A DNA stretch of 64,000 nucleotides, taken from NCBI GenBank assembly GCA_013350335.1, contig CM023535.1:27496617-27560616 (forward strand), read 5' to 3'. The notes under the pieces were generated by a model. That model worked only from the letters and a program-made list of their open reading frames with translations. It was not told where the DNA came from and searched no databases. Shown here piece after piece: positions 1 through 11,418 of this stretch. Made by a program: the position numbers and the translations under genes. Numbering within the stretch: position 1 is the first letter of the stretch; each line of letters begins with the position of its first letter. This stretch comes from Chimonanthus salicifolius (taxonomy: Eukaryota > Streptophyta > Magnoliopsida > Laurales > Calycanthaceae).

Positions 1-654
1 AGGTAACTAAACTATTAAAAATGATTTAGAAAAAACATGTGTTATTACTTTGTGCCTCATCTATCACGCATAACAAGTTAGGGTAAACTTTACCAATTAA
101 TTAATATTTAAAGTTTTAATACTTTTCTAATTTCTGATCATATAATGTAAGTGCTCAAAAATGAAGTGTTGACGTTAAAATTATAAAAAATTAACTTTAT
201 AACGAGCGGGTCTAGTAGACACCTGAGCTAAAACGACCAGGTGCTCTAACCCATGTATGAGAGGGTGGGGTCCAACTAATGACCAGAAAAATAATTCTTT
301 ATCTTGATCAATCTATTGTTGAAAATGCATCAAATAAACAATGTAAAAGGTTGGATCAAATGAACAACATAAAATACAACAGCCTTCAGCACAATTGGTA
401 TGGACTTAACGGTTAGAGTTTTGAGATTGTGGGTTTAAGTTTTATGAGCGTTAGATAGGTAATCGGTCTTTGAAAATAAATTGTTAAATCTATAAATGGT
501 CAATTTAAGATTGATAGTATAAATGACTTTGATGATAATAATATAAATTTAGAAGAAAATTAATAATTTTGTCTTAAATTCATCATGGACCTTTCATGAG
601 GCTTTTGTTCTCAAGCGCTAAAAGTGCAGAAGCATTTTATAGTTTTGTTCATCC
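1..654. other. AT-rich spacer, no gene seen
   Basis: No open frame, splice pattern or repeat family was recognised here. The sequence is AT-rich with short direct repeats only. Confidence 0.5.
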
Positions 655-1004
655 ATATCAAAGGTTTAAAATTCGATATCGACCGATATGATATGGTCGA
701 GATATCGGTATATCGGCCGAATATTAGCCAATAAGAATCATATTGACCGATACGATTCGTATCGGCCGATATTCGGACCCCTTATTTATACAATAATAAT
801 TTTCACCAAGAAATAATTCTAATATGACTTTTATGTAAACCAAGGGTCCAAATATCGGCCGATATACCGATATCTCAGCCGTATCATATCGGCCGATATT
901 GTGATATCAGTCGTGTTTGTAAAAAAAAAAAAGAGGAGAGAGAAAAATATTGGCCGATAACAATATATCGTATCCGCCGATACCGAATTTTAAACCTCTG
1001 ATAT
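655..1004. mobile_element. Small TIR element (MITE-like) rich in TATCGGCCGATA
   Basis: The ends are inverted copies. The left terminus at 657-681 and the reverse complement of 978-1002 agree at about 23 of 25 bases around the core AGGTTTAAAATTCG. The interior repeats the 12-bp palindrome TATCGGCCGATA and variants such as TCGGTATATCGG. There is no coding capacity. Length and structure fit a non-autonomous DNA element or foldback repeat. I could not fix a target duplication because the outermost bases (ATAT) are themselves palindromic. Confidence 0.6.
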
Positions 1005-1069
1005 AAACTTTGATATATACGGTTCACAGTGAACTCAGTGGATTTATTCCTCCTTCACACCTATCTACA

Positions 1070-1680
1070 CCAGGGGTCAAAAAATCGGCTCGGCCGATAT
1101 CCGATACGGACGATATATCGGCCGATAATTTTATCTCTCATACCGATATCGACATTTTCTCTCTCCTCCGATATCGGAACCGTGAAAAAACCGCAAAAAA
1201 CCGTGATGAATAGTGGTGAACCGTGACAAAACCGCAAAAAACCGCAAAAAACCGCAGAAAACCGCAAAAAACCGTGGACACCTTGAGAACCGTAAACCCT
1301 GAACCGCAGAAAACCGTGGAAAACCGCGGAAAACCGCGAAAAACCGCGAAAACTGTGAAAAACCGCGAATACCCCTGAGAACCGTAAGCTGTGGAAAACC
1401 GCGGAAAACCGCGGAAAACCGTGAAAAACCGCGAAAAACCGTGTAAAAACCGCGAAAAACCGTATCGGTGTTTTAAATTTTTTTTTTTTTAAAAAATACC
1501 GATATTTTCGAATATCGGCCGATATTAGGGCCGATATTGAAGACCGTTTATCGCCCATATCGGCCGATATTCCAACTGTACGGCCGATACTTATCGTATC
1601 GGCCGATATTTCAAGGTTTCAAAAAACCGATATATATCGGCCGATACGATATGTATCGGCCGATATTTAAACCTTAGATC
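1070..1680. repeat. Second TATCGGCCGATA-rich block around an ACCGCG minisatellite
   Basis: Clusters of TATCGGCCGATA flank a central short-period repeat (1170-1470). The right edge TATTTAAACCTT (near 1677) matches the inverted end of the element at 655-1004, so this is probably a second, larger member whose left end has diverged. An apparent reverse-strand open frame across the block is a by-product of the short period and is not a gene. Confidence 0.55.
1175..1470. repeat. Minisatellite, unit about 10 bp (AAAACCGCG and variants)
   Basis: About 25 imperfect tandem units of the form AAAAACCGC, GAAAACCGCG or AAAACCGTG run without a break except for two short interruptions near 1210 and 1290. 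The central position between palindrome clusters suggests expansion inside the mobile element. Confidence 0.8.
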
Positions 1681-1865
1681 TACACCATATAAATTACATC
1701 TTATACTCAATTTTAATAATAATTTTAATAGTTTGAATTCATCATAGGCTAGACCCCACATGATACTTTCACGCTCTAGAGTACAAAAAACGCACGAGCA
1801 TGGTGTAGTTTTGATAATCTATATCATTAGTAATTTTTTTTTCAAAATAATTCTATAAAAATTTC
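1681..1865. other. AT-rich spacer
   Basis: No feature recognised. Confidence 0.4.
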
Positions 1866-2113
1866 CAGGGGAGCCATACATATACCTGGGTTTTCTTTCT
1901 CTACAAATCCTTTTTTAAAAACTTGGATGAAATTACCATTTTACCTTTCCACTTCAAACCACCGCCCCTACACATCCTTGCTCAAAAACTCGGATGAAAT
2001 TACCCTTTTGCTTAAAACTCTGGCGGTGGTTTGAAGTGGAGGGGTAAAAGGATAATTTCATCCAAATTTTTAATAAAGAGAAAGAAAATTCGAGTATTTA
2101 TATAGTTCTCCAG
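1866..2113. mobile_element. MITE with long inverted arms
   Basis: The arm at 1917-1966 (CTTGGATGAAATTACC through AAACCACCGCC) is an inverted copy of 2022-2071. Inverted similarity extends outward through TTTTCTTTCTCT (about 1892) and AGAGAAAGAAAA (about 2078) toward GGGGAGCCATA on the left and GTTCTCC on the right. A third, direct copy of part of the arm lies at 1981-2009. It is non-coding, about 250 bp, and fits a foldback MITE. The outer limits are approximate. Confidence 0.6.
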
Positions 2114-2639
2114 ACTTTCATGCAAACTTTAATTTATAGGGTCCATAATGAACTCAATGAATATATTCCCGTTCATACTCATCTATATCATGTAAATTGT
2201 ATGCATACTGAATTTAATAACAATCCAACTTTAAAAACTTTTAATTTAATCTGATTATTTTTATCATCAAATAATAAAATTAAAATATTAAAAACACTAC
2301 AAAAAGATAACTTGATCAAGATAAAAAAAATTATATACCGTAAACAAATTAAAACCTTTCAAACCTATAATAGATCGTGATCCAAATAAAGCCAACCAAC
2401 TATTTACGCAAAGGTGTCGGGAGAATAGTTATCAGGAAAACATTGTTACTATTTCTATATCTGCATCAATATCTAAGAAGTTCAGTAACGAGCCGTTGGA
2501 AGAAACAGAGCAATCTCCACCGTCAATCTCTAACGTTCGAAAAATATTCGAATCCCAGGCGGCATTAATTGGTCGCTTTTGGTAATTGAAAGTCTGAAAG
2601 AGTCGTTTAAAGAAACCATCTCATCTCATGCTCACAAAG
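2114..2639. other. Spacer upstream of the E2 gene
   Basis: AT-rich sequence that probably contains the promoter of the E2 gene. I could not identify a convincing TATA box. Confidence 0.4.
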
Positions 2640-2810
2640 GAAACCAGCATTCATAATTTTCTTTCTTTCCAACTCATCTCTAGAGAAAAGAAGATCGTTC
2701 TTCCTCTTCTTCTCTTTTTAGATTTGAGATCCTCGTCTTTCTAGTTCTGCGATTCTTCTGTTGTTGTCGCTGCTTCAAATCTTTCTCGATCTGAATCGGT
2801 AGAAAACAAG
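2640..2810 (+). promoter_or_regulatory. Pyrimidine-rich leader (probable 5' UTR) of the E2 gene
   Basis: The stretch 2660-2780 is dense in CTT/TCT runs, as is common in plant 5' leaders, and leads without an intervening ATG to the start codon at 2811. The transcription start is inferred, not seen. Confidence 0.4.
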
Positions 2811-4995
2811 ATGACTATGAGCGGAATCTCTGAAATTCAAGAATACCAAGATAACAGCAATACACGTGTGAGGACTGCTAGTCCTGCCACAGCCACTCAC
2901 AATCAGCAACTTCCCATGGCCAAGAACGTCGATAGCAACTCTGTTCTCAAAAGGTCCCTTTCTTTCTTATATTTATATCTGTATTTGATTTCTTTCTTCT
3001 TTTTTTACTTCTTTAAAAGAACTGGAATTGTTTTCTATCATGGTTTTGTTTCCTTTTGGATAGGACTCTTTCATAGGCTTTTGGATTGGATTTTTTTTCC
3101 AATTCACTTTGGTCTCTTCTCTTTTGATCGGTTTTTATATCTAGTTCTCATGGTGGGATAGTCTTTTATTAAATTAGGAAAGACTTGTACAATTTTCTAA
3201 CGAAATGGTGGTCAAGGGCATTTTATTGTAATCTCAGAAAAGATAGTCTCCCAGTTTCCTTTTGAATAATTCTTGCCAAGATAGTAGGGGAAAAACCAAG
3301 CAACTAGGAGAATCATGAACGCAGAAAATATTTCCTAGAGAAAAAAAATCTACGAACATATGTAACAATGGATTAATTTTATTTTATATATTTTTTAAAA
3401 ACTTTTGCTCAGTTTGGGGTTTCCTATTACAATTGGCCTTCTTCAGGTGGATTTCTTTTTTGTGTTATTTTCTGGATCTTCTTTTAATAAATTTTCTTTG
3501 AGCTTGGTTTCTGCGGTTTTAACAGATTAGATTCTTCTTCTTTTAGGATGTTCTTATGTGGGTTCTTGATTTTTCACAGTTTCTGTCATTTCTTTTCTAT
3601 TTGGGTTTTTTCCAAGTGCTAGGTGTTTTGGGATTTTTTTTGTTTTTAGTGAATTACTCTGAAATTTTATGTAGTCATTCATGGTTTGTGGGTTTTCCCA
3701 TGTAGGTTTTTCAAATGCTGTGTTTTCTAGTATTTGAGAAGCCTGTAGTGGTTGTGCTCTTAAAATAATTAAATTATTTTGAACTGATCAGGAACTTGTT
3801 TTTTTTATAAAATGTTATTTTTCCGGACAGGTATTCCATTGCATGCATCACCATTGGGATTTGGTGCCTTTTTGGGGTTTTCTCTGTGAATTTTAGATTC
3901 TTGTTCTGTTCTTCCTATTTCTGATTCATATTGCTGTGTTTCATGTTTGATGTGAACAGGCTGCAGACAGAATTAATGGCCTTAATGGTAAGAGATCTCT
4001 GATGCCTTGTGGTTTTGAGAGATTTATTTGTATTATATATCTCATTAATCTTGTTTTCCTTCAATGATTTACTTTCCGTTCATTTCACAGATGTGCGGAG
4101 ATCCTGGAATTTCTGCCTTTCCTGATGGAGATAACATCTTCAGCTGGAAAGGAATCATCACTGGAAGCAAAGATACTGTATATGAAGGAATGGTTTACAA
4201 GCTGTCTCTGTCATTTCCCGTTGAATACCCATTCAAGCCTCCAAAGGTTAAATTTGATACCTTGTGCTTCCATCCAAATGTAGATGTTTATGGCAACATC
4301 TGCCTGGATATTTTGCAGGTATACATGTTTATAATCTATCCTTTTTATCTTCATTATTTTGTTCCTTTTATTTCTTTCTTATTTTTCATCTTCCCAAGAC
4401 GAAAATTATAATTTGTCTGATGTTGATTGTTGTTGGAGTTTTGTTTGCTGTTGGATTTCAGGATAAATGGTCATCTGCTTATGATGTAAGAACAGTTCTG
4501 CTTTCCATTCAGAGTCTTTTGGGAGGTAAGTGATAGTAAAGAGGAATTATTTAATGTGAAATTAGTTTATAAAATTGTTGTGAACTTTCAATCATAATTC
4601 TTCCACCAGTAAAAAACGGTTAGAATCTACTTTTTATATTCAACTAATGATTCAAGTTAAGGACTGTTCTTGACAGTTCACAATAATTTACAATGGATAA
4701 TTTTTACAGACAAACCCCCCTTTAGTTTACTTTCCTTTATAAGAGAGCCTGACTTCTCCAATCAATGTCTCCTTATATTTGTTTATTTTTCCAATGATTT
4801 CAGAACCAAATAATGACTCGCCTCTCAACAATCAAGCAGCAGCTCTTTGGAGCAATCAAGAAGGTAACTTTAAATAAAAATCCTCCATTGAAAGAAAATT
4901 TTGTAGTAAAAATAATATCTTGTTTAACAACATTCTGAATTTCTTTTGCAGAATTCAAGAAGATGCTGTCAAAGGTTTATAAACCGGCCGCCTGA
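2811..4995 (+). CDS. UBC20: Ubiquitin-conjugating enzyme E2, UBE2C / UBC19-UBC20 type (six exons)
   Basis: Exons read as 2811-2953, 3960-3987, 4091-4318, 4462-4525, 4804-4863 and 4952-4995. All introns are GT-AG, phases are compatible, and the product is 188 residues (animal UBE2C about 179, Arabidopsis UBC19/20 about 180). Residues 1-47 form a polar, Ser/Thr-rich tail. The UBC fold follows, with [10 protein letters not shown], the HPN motif (118-120) and the catalytic cysteine in NICLDILQ (Cys128). The C-terminus reads KMLSKVYKP. In this family the enzyme accepts ubiquitin from E1 and, with the anaphase-promoting complex, adds the first ubiquitins to mitotic substrates such as cyclin B. All key residues are present and no lesion is seen, so the gene looks functional. 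UBC19 and UBC20 cannot be told apart here, so the symbol marks the group. The large first intron (about 1 kb) may hold regulatory sequence. Confidence 0.93.
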
Positions 4996-5260
4996 CCGTA
5001 TTTCTTCGAGCAAGAAGAACACAAACAGACGACAAAGCTTGAATGAAGTGTGACAATATTTGTTTGGGAACTCGTAAAATGATGAGGTCAATGTTAGAGA
5101 ATTTTTTTTCTGTGTTATTACCGGATATAATTCATTAGTGAGTTGAACTTCTTTCTTGTTTGTCATGTGAAGAGATCAAAGATTTTTTTAGTTATTTGTT
5201 CATTATTTTATTTTGATGTAAATAGAGCACCACTTCCATTGATTAGAAACCATTTGATGT
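4996..5260 (+). other. Probable 3' UTR and terminator region of the E2 gene
   Basis: T-rich sequence with TTTTATTTTGATGTAAATA (about 5207-5225), compatible with plant polyadenylation signals. The end of the transcript is not determinable. Confidence 0.35.
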
Positions 5261-5261
5261 A

Positions 5262-5598
5262 TTAGAAAACTAAGACATGACAATATTCTTGAGGTAGAAT
5301 TCGGTCTCAAAAGATAGTTATTGGGAGAAGGATGCCTCAAGTGTTATATAGTCATTTGTTTCTCAAATTAGACGATATAGACTCTCTTGCCACTTCGCAC
5401 CCGCCCTCATATGCAGTTGCTCAACATGCGGCTGCAATAGAACATGCTTTGATACAATGTTAGAAAACCAAAACATGATAATATTTTGAGGTAGAAGTCG
5501 CTTTCAAGAGCTAGCCATTGAGGGAAAGGTATCTCAAGTATTATACAAAGTCATTAGTTTTTCAAATTAGGTGATGTAGAGCTCTTTTGCCACTTCAC
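5262..5598. repeat. Two direct copies of a ~135-bp sequence
   Basis: 5262-5397 and 5460-5598 align along their length (shared words AAAACTAAGACATGA / AAAACCAAAACATGA, TTGAGGTAGAA, TTGCCACTTC), separated by about 60 bp. They are diverged and non-coding. Confidence 0.65.
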
Positions 5599-5739
5599 AG
5601 ATTATGTAATGAGAATAAGGCCTTGTAGCAAGTTGCTGAAGTGGGTGGGGAACCAACTAATGTACATTTTATTTTGATCTCTATGCCAAATAAATGGTTG
5701 GTGATCTAATATATGCAATAGCAGTTGATGACTTTAGCC

Positions 5740-6660
5740 TAAGTTGCATTAGTTTGGCTAATGTTCATGTGGCAGGAAATAAAAAATCTTTTTAGTTCAT
5801 CGATGATCGTTATGTACGTTTTCTATGCCCTACAATAGAGTTGATGTTTTTAGCCTAAGTTTCATTAGTTTGGCTAATGTTCATGTGGCAAGAAATAAAG
5901 AATCTTTCAGTTCATCGATGATTCGTTATGTACGTTTTTATGCCCTACAATAAGTTGGGCCAATTCAATATGACAAAAAAGTCTTTGAGCTTTTGGCGTA
6001 TTGGATAAGTCCAATGTGAAAGCTATCACATAGGTGGAAACGGGTAACCTAGTCCAAAGCTATAGGGGTAGAGAAAAGAAAGATTATTTGGTGCTAATGT
6101 GAAAGCTATCACATCGATGATTCGTTATGTACGTTTCTATGCCCTACAATAAGTTGGGCCAGTTCAATAGGGGTGGAGGGAAAAAAAAAAAGATTATTTG
6201 GTGCTAATGTGAAAGCCATCACATGGATGTGAAAGCTATCACATCGATGATTCGTTATGTACATTTCTATGCCCTACAATAAGTTGGGCCGATTCAATAT
6301 GACAAATAAGTCTTTGAGCTTTTGGCGTATTGGATAAGTCCAATGTGAAAGCTATCATATGGGTGGAAACGGGTAACCTAATCCAAAGCTATAGGGGTGG
6401 AGAAAAAAAAGATTATTTAGTGCTAATGTGAAAGCTATCACATGGGTGGAAATGGGCAATCTAGTCGATAGTTATAACCGGTGACATGGAAACACGTTGG
6501 CATATTGGTTAAGTCCAATGTGAAAGCATGGGTGGAAATGGGTAACCTAGTTCGAAGCTATAAGGGTGGAGAAAAAAAAATTATTTGGTGCTAATGTGAA
6601 AGCTAGCACATGGGTGGAAATGGGCAACCTAGTTGAGAGACGAGAGTTATAACCGGAAGG
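5740..6660. repeat. Mosaic tandem array downstream of the E2 gene
   Basis: Several word-blocks recur in changing order. CATCGATGATTCGTTATGTACG with CTATGCCCTACAATA occurs near 5800, 5915, 6115 and 6245. GTGAAAGCTATCACAT occurs near 6015, 6100, 6230 and 6425. GGTGGAAACGGGTAACC and variants occur near 6030, 6360 and 6530. The pattern is repeated unequal duplication of a few hundred bases. GTGAAAGCTATCACA is itself a partial inverted repeat. No coding capacity is seen. Confidence 0.7.
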
Positions 6661-7306
6661 TTAAAGGGCATGATTTTTCGTATTTCATCAGCTCTCAAGG
6701 AGGCATTATCTTCAATCCAGTTTTTTCCTTTCTTTTTATTTTCTTTTGCATTTTAAATTCAAATATGTATGTATCTTTGTAATTTTTTCATTATTACTTT
6801 TCAAAATTTATAAAAGCCTCTCGGCGACATGAAGTGTGTGCATTATGCAATCATTTAATGAAATTTACTCTTTTTCTTAATAATTTCTATAAAAAGCAAA
6901 TTTTTTTAGTTGTCATTTTCTGTAAAATCAATTTTTATTGTTTGATTGAAAAAGGGTTTTCTCTAATAAATTTTCAATGAAATTATTTTCTATTGCTGGG
7001 TTAGAGGATAACCTAATTAATTTTACATGACCATAAAAATTGATAAAATAATTGTTAAAATTAGTAAATATTGTGAAACCTGATTTTGTAATCGGTGGAT
7101 ATGTAATCTTCTTAAATTTGAAGTTTTCAAATTAGTTATTTCGTGTCATGCAGTAAGTATTCTTAGATTAATAAGAACATTTGTAATTTTTAAAACACGG
7201 GATCTATTTAGCCTTCACCAAACAATTAGCTCATTTATCATATATTAATGCTTGGTGGAATCTCATGAGTTTGAAATATTTAGGTTTGATGTATGCAAAT
7301 TGGAAG
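6661..7306. other. AT-rich spacer
   Basis: No gene, repeat unit or RNA gene recognised. Confidence 0.4.
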
Positions 7307-8636
7307 TGTAATGACCCGATCCGATTTTTTTGGAATTTTAGTGTGTTGGTTGCAGTGGGGAGAGTATGGGCTCCGTGGTGGGCCCTGGTTTGCCCGGCTT
7401 CGAGTTTGGGAACTCAAAGTGGTATTTTGGTAATTTTGATTTATTAAATATTTTATCATGGAAAATGTTTGAAAATCATAAGTTTTTTCCCTCGATGTTC
7501 AACGTTCGATTTGGAGTTTAGATTTATTTTTGGAAGCACTATCGATTTTGAAACTCGATTTTTCCTTGCGTTTCAGAGTTTTTTCTCAAAAATGAATAAA
7601 ATATGGTAAAAGTGTATTTATATTAAAATCTAGTGTATTTTCCGAAAAAACTTTCAATGGTTCCCCCCTTCTCCCCCCCCCTCCGAATTGGACCCTAAAC
7701 TTGTATGGGCCCTCCTTTGCCCAACCCACTTAACCTAAACCCTAAACTCAAACCCTCAAAAACCCTAAGAAAACCCTAAAGCCCCAACCCTATATAATCT
7801 TTTTTTCCCACAACACTTTAGCACAACAGCTACACTGTCACCATCCCTTTTGCTCTCCTATCTCTCGCATCTCTCCCTTTTCTCTCTGATCTCTCTTGCA
7901 TCTATCTCCCTCTTCTCTCTAATCTCTCTTCTCTCCCGTCGCTACTCCACTTGGACTCGCCCTTTCGCCTTTCGAATTCGTCTGCAACCCCACCACCGTC
8001 CAAGCTTCCAGTTAAATACCCCCATTTCTCTTTTTTTTTTTCCCTCTCATCCTCCCTCCTTCCTCTCCTATTTTGTTTTTCACCCTTTCTCCATTTTCCT
8101 CTGTTTTCCCTATTTTTCCTTATTTTCTTTTCCTTCTTTTTCCTTCCTTTTCCTTTTTTTCCCTCTGTTTCTCAACTGGGTTGCTGAGCCAACTGAGCCG
8201 AGTCACTGAGTTGACTTGGCTGGATTCGGTTCTGGACATTGGCAACCGAGGCGCAGTTCGTTGTTTGTAGCCAAGCGGACCAAGCCCTTTTGCCAAGCTT
8301 GGCTGTTAGGCCCAGTCTCAGCCTAGCCCAGACCTGGTCTAACCCAATTCACCAAATCCGACCCAGACCTAGTCCGAGCCAATTTGACCCAATTTTGGCC
8401 CAATCCAGTTTCATGCCTAGTTAGGCCAGTTTCGAGCACGACCTAGTTCAGGCCCGTTTTGCAGTCCAGGCTTCGTTTAGCCCTTTTTGCCCCGATTACT
8501 TATTCTCTTGTTCCTTTTCAACAGATTGAGCTCCCTCCATCCCATCAGACCCGCTTTCTCGCTTTGGATTTCAAAGACGCACACAAGTGAGGGAACTTAG
8601 CACCGATTTTAGAATGCACTGCACGCATATTACTTC
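7307..8636 (+). mobile_element. 5' portion of a gypsy-type LTR, plus orientation
   Basis: It starts TGTAATGACCCGATCC, the typical TGTAAT...CC start of long plant gypsy LTRs. A TATA box (CTATATAATC, 7790-7799) follows a run of CCCTAAA-like words. Downstream is a CT-rich leader (7840-8160), where an apparent open frame is only low-complexity sequence. The LTR is interrupted at 8637 by another LTR in the opposite direction, and its 3' end was not found. Confidence 0.5.
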
Positions 8637-11418
8637 TGTCACGCCCTGCCCCTTGTAGGTCTGGAAAATGTGATTGTTTTTTAGTTTTTATAATATAATC
8701 TCTTTACAAAGTCTACTGGATCCTCAAGTTTACAAAATCACATCTTAGAAAATGTCACACGTGGTCTTAAATATATACCATATGTCCCCATATACAAACA
8801 AATATTTTCATTTATCTCATCAGAGTTATGTACGAAAGCATAACGGTTTATACATGCTCAACAGTAATATGCCACAGGCAACATAATAATCAAAATTATA
8901 TCATTAGCATGAAAATATATATAATAAACATATTTCCCATCAATGGAAAATATGATCGATTGCATCAGCTCTCTCATTCTAAGACCGAAATGGAGGTTCC
9001 TCCTCCTCAGATTCTAATCCTGTAATGTAAGGGATGTGAGCTCCTAGCCCAATGAAGATAGCTTATAAAATATCTTAACATAATATCACATGTTAGATAA
9101 ATATCAATACAGTTAAATTCTCAAAATCATAATAACAAAAATGGTCTACTTTTACCAGTGATAATATAAGTTATCTTTACCAAAATCACAAATGGTTTAC
9201 TATAACCATATTTACCAATTTACCAATTCTGTCATTTCACTGTCACACATTTGAAGCACTATACTAGCTTCCGGGCATAACAAAGTCCCAATTGCATTAA
9301 GTCCCGACACGGTTAAAATGCAGAATCTTGCAAGAGCTATACGACACCAACGGTCCGACACCAGCGATCAAAACAGCCCAACGGCTAAATGTGTGATGGT
9401 AGTAATAATAACCAATTCCATACCAGAAAATAAAACATAATCACTTACCAGGTGATATGCCCTCTTACTTAGGGTCTTATACAATTTCCAAAATAATAAT
9501 CTCAATCTTAAGCATATGCATCCTGCATAAATAATCATCATAATATATCTCAAATAAACGTATCTCAATGATTTATTAACCTCTGACACATAAATGGGTT
9601 CATACTCCATTATAGACTACTAGGCTTTGACTCCCTGACACCTTTTTTATGCTTCCGTTCTAATAGTTAGAACAATTATCATCTCTTACATGGAAGTAGT
9701 GTCAAGTCTTGTGTTCTGGTCCACTTAGTCTTTTTCATCTTATATGATATCCATGAATCCCATTCATTGCCTTAGAGTCTAGGTTTTACAAACCCGTTTT
9801 ACCATCTAGATATAGTTAAGTCTCCTCACCTTTTTGAGCTTGAAAATTTCACCAAAGATCTGTAAAACATTAGAACCACATAAATATTTATTTTAAACTT
9901 AAATCTACTTAAAATACTCATTTCAAATTCAAGAACACTTAAAATACTTTGATAAACATTTTCCATTTGAAAACAAGATAATGTCAGTGAGTCTCTTAAA
10001 TTCTTGCTACTCCATTAATTATATCAGAAGTCAGCTATTAGTCATCTAAAACACACAATGAAAGAAAAATGAAAGTACTCAGTGCCCAGTCTTGTATTTC
10101 TTCCTGTCCAAAGTTGAGTATTGAGACTTTACCCAGAGGGTACAGTACCGAAATGTAAAATTGCTCAGGTCACTACTCGTATTATCTTCTGGATTAAGAC
10201 CATGGAGACATATTGAGTTAGGCCTACAGAATGCAATAAAATAAATCACTCAGTGCCCGTTCCTTTTTACCACCGAGCGGCGAATGAAGAAAAAAAATAT
10301 CGCTGCGTTACAAATGGCCACAGAGTGGCGTTTCTGCTGCGCTACAGGTGGAGGGTTTCGGCCTAAAAGTGAACACCAAAATCCGAGAAAGTAAACACAT
10401 AAGTAGTTAGAGTCAGTCTCACTTTTAATTTAAAATGATGGCCTTTGGAATTTTCCACTGAAAATAAATTAAACGTGTAAACTAAATTAAATAATTATTC
10501 TAACAATTTTAAAACACTTTAAAAATGTCCAAATAATTCAACGGGGATTTATAAGTAAAAACTTCATCAAATTTTAAAAACAATAATTAATTAAAATACA
10601 AATAAAAGACATTAAAAGCCTAGGTAGTAAATGGAAATAAAATCATACTCATTTTTAAACAATTAGAAACTTATTTCAAATTTTAAATAAATAAAATCAT
10701 AATACTAATTCACATTATTTTAATAAAAATAAGTAAACTTATTTTAAGTTTTAAAACAAACAATTTCAAAATAATAATTATAATGACATTTCATTTTGAT
10801 TCTAAATTATTCTAAAGCTTGTAAACAATTAAAATAAATAAATTGAGCATAATACCTACTTAAAAACACTGGTAGAAAGAGAACTTGAGGAGAGAGAGTT
10901 CTTTTTAGAGAGAGAAAATTCTAGTGAGAGAAAGTAAGAGAGAAATTGAGTGGCTGAAGATAATACAGCACCCCTCATCCCTATTTATACTTGGGGTGAG
11001 GCAGTTTCGAGTGTTTTAAAAATTATTATTATTATTTTGTATTAAATCATTTGATATATATAATATGTTTTAACTATGCAAGAGGACACCTCAGATGTCT
11101 AGAAGATAGACCCTCCACTCCTATTGTGTAGCCTTTTAAAAAATTATTATTTTAATATTTCCTTAATTATTTTTATTATTTTATTATTATTATTTATTAA
11201 TTTATTTATTTTTATCTCTCATCATGCAAGAAGACACCTACCACCCCTATTACTTAGGCTTATTTTATTTTATTTTATTTACATTTTTATTTATTTTATT
11301 ACAATATTTATTATTATCAATCCCTTCTACAACTTAAATGGGTCGTAGCCCGCTTAACTGTAGGATGAACGGGGCATGATCCAACACATCAACACAACTA
11401 ACGGGTCTGACATCACAG
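8637..11418 (-). mobile_element. Long LTR, reverse orientation
   Basis: The left edge is TGTCACGCCCTGCCCC, the inverted form of the GGGCGTGACA end of long gypsy LTRs. Reading in reverse, a TATA box (inverse of CTATTTATAC, 10981-10990) precedes a GA-rich leader (10870-10960 inverse) as in the LTR at 48310-51480. The motif 'TGTGAGCTCCTAGCCCA' near 9030 recurs at 11820 and in similar form at 48755, marking one broad family. The right edge at 11418 (GACATCACA) is tentative, because no matching target duplication for ACTTC (8632-8636) was seen. Confidence 0.5.

Noticed and set aside
1061..1558. Long reverse-strand open frame with repeated FxxF-type peptides
   Set aside because: It is produced by the ~10-bp ACCGCG minisatellite, with no independent codon signal.
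7730..7790. CCCTAAA words resembling interstitial telomere repeats
   Set aside because: Only a few degenerate, irregularly spaced copies near the TATA box of an LTR; more like telo-box or chance.
7850..8210. Overlapping open frames of 65-119 codons
   Set aside because: CT-rich leader sequence gives Ser/Leu/Phe/Pro low-complexity peptides. No start context or domain.
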